Assembly (NCBI RefSeq): GCF_002795825.1 | Contig: NZ_CP018800.1 | Location: 1,178,001 to 1,242,000 of the forward strand | Direction of reading: 5' to 3' | Length of the DNA stretch: 64,000 nt | Source of the DNA: Mariprofundus ferrinatatus | GTDB lineage: Bacteria > Pseudomonadota > Zetaproteobacteria > Mariprofundales > Mariprofundaceae | Shown: positions 61,537-64,000 of the stretch, piece after piece | How positions within the stretch are numbered: the stretch's first letter is position 1 | Layout of the letters: each line of letters opens with the position of its first letter | Position numbers and translations under genes: made by a program | The notes under the pieces: generated by a model | Databases searched by the model: none | What the model was told of the DNA's origin: nothing | Seen by the model: the letters and a program-made list of their open reading frames with translations, nothing else

Positions 61537-62921
61537 GTTCTGTGAATCCGAAATCCGATACCATCACAAGTTATGCGGAACGGCTGATCAAGTCGGCAAA
61601 GAGAGCGGGCGCTATCCATGTCGATGCACTTGCTATCCGTAATACGGGAGACTCTATATCCGTCCGGAATGGCCATATCGAGTCGGTCGAGCATGAGGAT
61701 GCTCAGGGCTTTGGCCTGCGCGCCTTTGTCGAAACGAGCAACGGCCTGGCTTTTGCTACCGCGTCCAGCTCAGACCTCTCCGAGGCAGGTCTTCAGAAGC
61801 TGGCACAGCAGGTGGTGGCGATGGCAAAAATATCCGAGCCCGATCCCGATGCGGTGCCGCCAACCGGCGCTAATCATCCAAGCAGGACAGAGCAGAAGGC
61901 ATGGCAAACCTCCCACCCCGACCGGAACCACGGCTGGAGCATTGAAAAGGCCAGAGATGCCGCACTTGCCTGTGAAGAGCTGGCACGCACCCACTCGACA
62001 GAGATCAGCAACTCCGAAGGAGCGGATGCGAGCTTCGGCAACACCCATATCGCCTACGCATCCAGCGACGGTTTCTGTGATGATTACAGTAAGTCTTCGG
62101 CTTCACTCAGCGTTTCAGTGATTGCAGGCCACGGTGATGGCATGCAGCGCGATTACGCCTGGCACCGTGCCTTCAACGCATCCGACCTGAGAACGCCGGA
62201 TAGTATTGCTGAAGAGGCTGCAACTCGCGCAGTGGCAAGACTTAATCCCGGCACGATGGCAAGCGGTAAAGCGACAGTGGTTTTTGAGCCGCGCACGGCA
62301 TCATCCATGCTCGGCCACTTCATCAGCGCCATCAACGGACGCGCAGTGCTACAGCAGCGCACCTTTCTGGCCGATGCGCTCGAACAGAATATCTTTCCTG
62401 AATTTGTCACCATTGAGGATAACCCCAACCACACGGACGGCATGGGCAACCGTCTTTTCGATGGCGAAGGCACCCGCTGCGTCGGCCATAAACTGATTGA
62501 AAACGGTAAACTGAACTTCTTTCTGACCGACCGCTACGCCGCCAAACGCCTGAAAATGGCTGAGACAGGAAGCGCCGTTCGCGGACTGACCGGTGATATC
62601 GCTATCGGCTCATCAAACCTGATCTGGCACCCCGGCAATATGGATCAACAGGCAATTATCGGCGACATCGATCACGGCCTGCTGGTCACCGAGATGATCG
62701 GGTTCGGCATCAATGGTGTTACCGGCGACTATTCGCGCGGCGCAGCCGGCTTTCTGATCGAGAATGGCAAGATCGTGCGCCCTGTTTCCGGTATTACCAT
62801 CGCAGGCAACCTGAAGGAGATGTTTGCCAATATTGAAATGGTTGGCTCTGATCTCACATGGTTCGGCTCCAGCGCTGTGCCCACCATCGCCATCTCGGGC
62901 ATGACCGTCGCCGGGAAATAG
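61533..62921 (+). CDS. pmbA: TldE/PmbA partner subunit
   Basis: 462 residues. The fold is homologous to TldD but without the HExxxH zinc site. Signals are AIRNTGDSISVRNGHIESVE, VVFEPRTASSMLGHFISAIN and VTEMIGFGINGVTGDYSRGA near the C-terminus. It supports substrate entry and processing by TldD. tldD and pmbA are often unlinked in other bacteria; here they are adjacent and translationally coupled. Confidence 0.95.
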   Translation: MSSVNPKSDTITSYAERLIKSAKRAGAIHVDALAIRNTGDSISVRNGHIESVEHEDAQGFGLRAFVETSNGLAFATASSSDLSEAGLQKLAQQVVAMAKISEPDPDAVPPTGANHPSRTEQKAWQTSHPDRNHGWSIEKARDAALACEELARTHSTEISNSEGADASFGNTHIAYASSDGFCDDYSKSSASLSVSVIAGHGDGMQRDYAWHRAFNASDLRTPDSIAEEAATRAVARLNPGTMASGKATVVFEPRTASSMLGHFISAINGRAVLQQRTFLADALEQNIFPEFVTIEDNPNHTDGMGNRLFDGEGTRCVGHKLIENGKLNFFLTDRYAAKRLKMAETGSAVRGLTGDIAIGSSNLIWHPGNMDQQAIIGDIDHGLLVTEMIGFGINGVTGDYSRGAAGFLIENGKIVRPVSGITIAGNLKEMFANIEMVGSDLTWFGSSAVPTIAISGMTVAGK

Positions 62922-62956
62922 AAATTTTAGTTTATTGCTGCTAAGGAGAACGTTTC

Positions 62957-63334
62957 GTGCCGCATTCAATAGTTTGGGAACCTGAAGGTATATTCAGGGC
63001 ATTCTCCGGCATAGTCAGCGGAGAGGAGATTCTGGAATCCAATCTTGTGTTGTACGATGATGTTCGTTTCGAAAGCGCCAGGTATATTATTAATAACTTC
63101 ACAGAAATATCAGGCCACGCAATTGAACCCGATCATTTGTCCGCCTTTGCATCAACAGATGAGATGATATCTCAGCTTAAGCACGAATTTAAAATTGCCC
63201 TGATTGTACCTCAGGATGCCTATGTTGGTCTCGCCAGGAGACTTTGCGCTATAACGAACAACAAGTTATTTGAATATCGGATTTTCAACACTGTTGATGA
63301 TGCTCGCAAATGGGTCAAGATATCATCCGAATAA
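62957..63334 (+). CDS. Uncharacterised STAS/SpoIIAA-like small protein
   Basis: 125 residues from GTG 62957 with AAGGAG nine bases upstream. Not firmly recognised. The alternation IVWEPEGIFRAFSGIVSGEE, VRFESARYIINNFTEI, FKIALIVPQDAYVGLARRLC and FEYRIFNTVDDARKWVK resembles the short SpoIIAA/STAS-like proteins with an effect-of-stress or ligand-sensing role. No membrane or signal sequence. Follows pmbA by 35 bases but with a fresh ribosome site. Confidence 0.55.
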   Translation: MPHSIVWEPEGIFRAFSGIVSGEEILESNLVLYDDVRFESARYIINNFTEISGHAIEPDHLSAFASTDEMISQLKHEFKIALIVPQDAYVGLARRLCAITNNKLFEYRIFNTVDDARKWVKISSE

Positions 63335-63348
63335 ATTCTGAAAGTATA

Positions 63349-64000
63349 TTAGATCCGTTCGAATGAAGCCTCTGAAAGAAGCATATCGATCATTGAGGAT
63401 GCCTGTGAGGCGTAGCCGCCGCCGAAGAGATTGGCGTGGTTGAGGATGTGGTAAAGATTGTAGAGCGTTTTGCGCACTCTGTAGCCCTCATCTAGCGGCC
63501 AGGATTCGTTGTAGGCGTCATAGAAGTCAGAACCAAAGCCGCCGAAGAGTTCGGTCATGGCGATATCCGCCTCGCGATCACCATAATATACCGCAGGATC
63601 AAAGATCACCGGAGCACCATTTTCATCAAAAGCGTGATTGCCTCCCCACAGATCGCCGTGCAAAAGTGAGGGCTCAGGGGTGTAACTGGAAAAGAAGCGA
63701 TCCAGGTCGGACAGCAGCCGTTCACCATTGCGCAGCAAGGCGCCTCCAAAGCCGTTGTGACCAGCCAGTTCAAGCTGGAACCCAAGACGCTGATCACGAT
63801 AGAAATTGACCCAGTTCGATGTTTGCGCATTGGGCTGAGGCGTTGTGCCGATGGTGTTGTCTCGAAACCAGCCGAATCTGTCGGCTGTTTTCCGATGCAG
63901 CGCGGCCATCTGCCTTCCCATCTCTGCCGCTGAATCACCCCTGCCACGACCAATCCGGATATATTCGCTGACAAACCATGCCCGGCCTGCTCCGCTACCG
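63349..64000 (-). CDS. Fructosamine/ketosamine-3-kinase family protein (C-terminal part)
   Basis: Partial: open to the window end, so the N-terminal lobe is missing. Visible residues (~217) include AWFVSEYIRIGRGR, MGRQMAALHRKTAD, the catalytic loop SLLHGDLWGGNHAFDENG and the DFG-like FDPAVYYGDREADIAMTEL, then FGGFGSDFYDAYNESWPL. These are the hallmarks of the APH-like fructosamine-3-kinase family, which phosphorylates glycated proteins or sugars for deglycation. Convergent with the preceding gene (14 bases). Confidence 0.93.
   Translation of the reverse strand, partial: GSGAGRAWFVSEYIRIGRGRGDSAAEMGRQMAALHRKTADRFGWFRDNTIGTTPQPNAQTSNWVNFYRDQRLGFQLELAGHNGFGGALLRNGERLLSDLDRFFSSYTPEPSLLHGDLWGGNHAFDENGAPVIFDPAVYYGDREADIAMTELFGGFGSDFYDAYNESWPLDEGYRVRKTLYNLYHILNHANLFGGGYASQASSMIDMLLSEASFERI

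Overview
The window is a 64 kb stretch of a bacterial chromosome, almost wholly coding, with GC content slightly above half and no rRNA, tRNA, insertion sequence, prophage or CRISPR array that I can see. The gene set (RdgC, RNase D, ApaH, YbiT-type ABC-F, FxsA, HflK/HflC, TldD/TldE, HisZ, LpxL, WaaC/WaaF, KdsB, LptF) is that of a Gram-negative proteobacterium of the gamma/beta/zeta kind. A single bifunctional SpoT, a bacteriohemerythrin, an arsenosugar pair and many sensory proteins fit an aquatic, metal-exposed, micro-oxic lifestyle. A marine iron-oxidising zetaproteobacterium (Mariprofundus-like) is my best guess, but this is inference and not shown by the sequence.

Layout. 1-1748: the end of a monomeric isocitrate dehydrogenase, then a small peptidoglycan-binding protein coupled to a P-loop-like protein without the Walker A lysine. 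1758-5649 (minus): serA-hisZ-purA operon with a structured serA leader. 5887-9370 (plus): RNase D, an unrecognised protein, and a diguanylate cyclase with an N-terminal Rossmann-like domain. 9398-11116 (minus): rdgC-apaH. 11270-13569: a GCS2-family carboxylate-amine ligase overlapping an M20D amidohydrolase. 13576-18900: GNAT acetyltransferase, DEAD-box helicase, bacteriohemerythrin with an in-frame duplication, YbiT, FxsA and a Bax-inhibitor-1 family protein.

18997-37138 is a large envelope-polysaccharide region. It holds a Trm112-like peptide, lpxL, waaF, waaC, a DUF3108 protein, an isoprenylcysteine-methyltransferase-like protein, four SAM methyltransferases, a NodU-type carbamoyltransferase, core glycosyltransferases and lptF on the opposite strand. 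Next comes a four-gene module (DPM/ArnC-like GT2, WecD-like acetyltransferase, ArnT-like GT39, WecE aminotransferase), then hldA and kdsB. Together they would build the lipid A/inner core, decorate it with a carbamoyl group, and probably add a polyprenyl-phosphate-linked 4-acetamido-4,6-dideoxygalactose (Fuc4NAc) from the periplasmic side.

37239-51308: a LEA14-like lipoprotein, an orphan CHASE-PAS-PAS hybrid histidine kinase divergent from a HAD phosphatase across a long inverted repeat, the minus-strand run rsmB-thiL-pgpA-cinA-like, an MscS channel, an arsM / peroxiredoxin remnant / arsS arsenosugar locus, and recG. 51619-64000: rpmB with a strong terminator, the minus-strand set fdx-gmk-rpoZ-spoT-ridA, a double cyclic-nucleotide-binding protein, the minus-strand run DUF2007-cysZ-hflK-hflC-DUF2065, divergent tldD-pmbA, an unrecognised small protein and a fructosamine-kinase family gene cut by the window end.

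The best candidates for something undescribed are the Und-P-Fuc4NAc-type envelope modification module (31265-35403) and the Rossmann/Cys-cluster/GGDEF protein (7895-9370).
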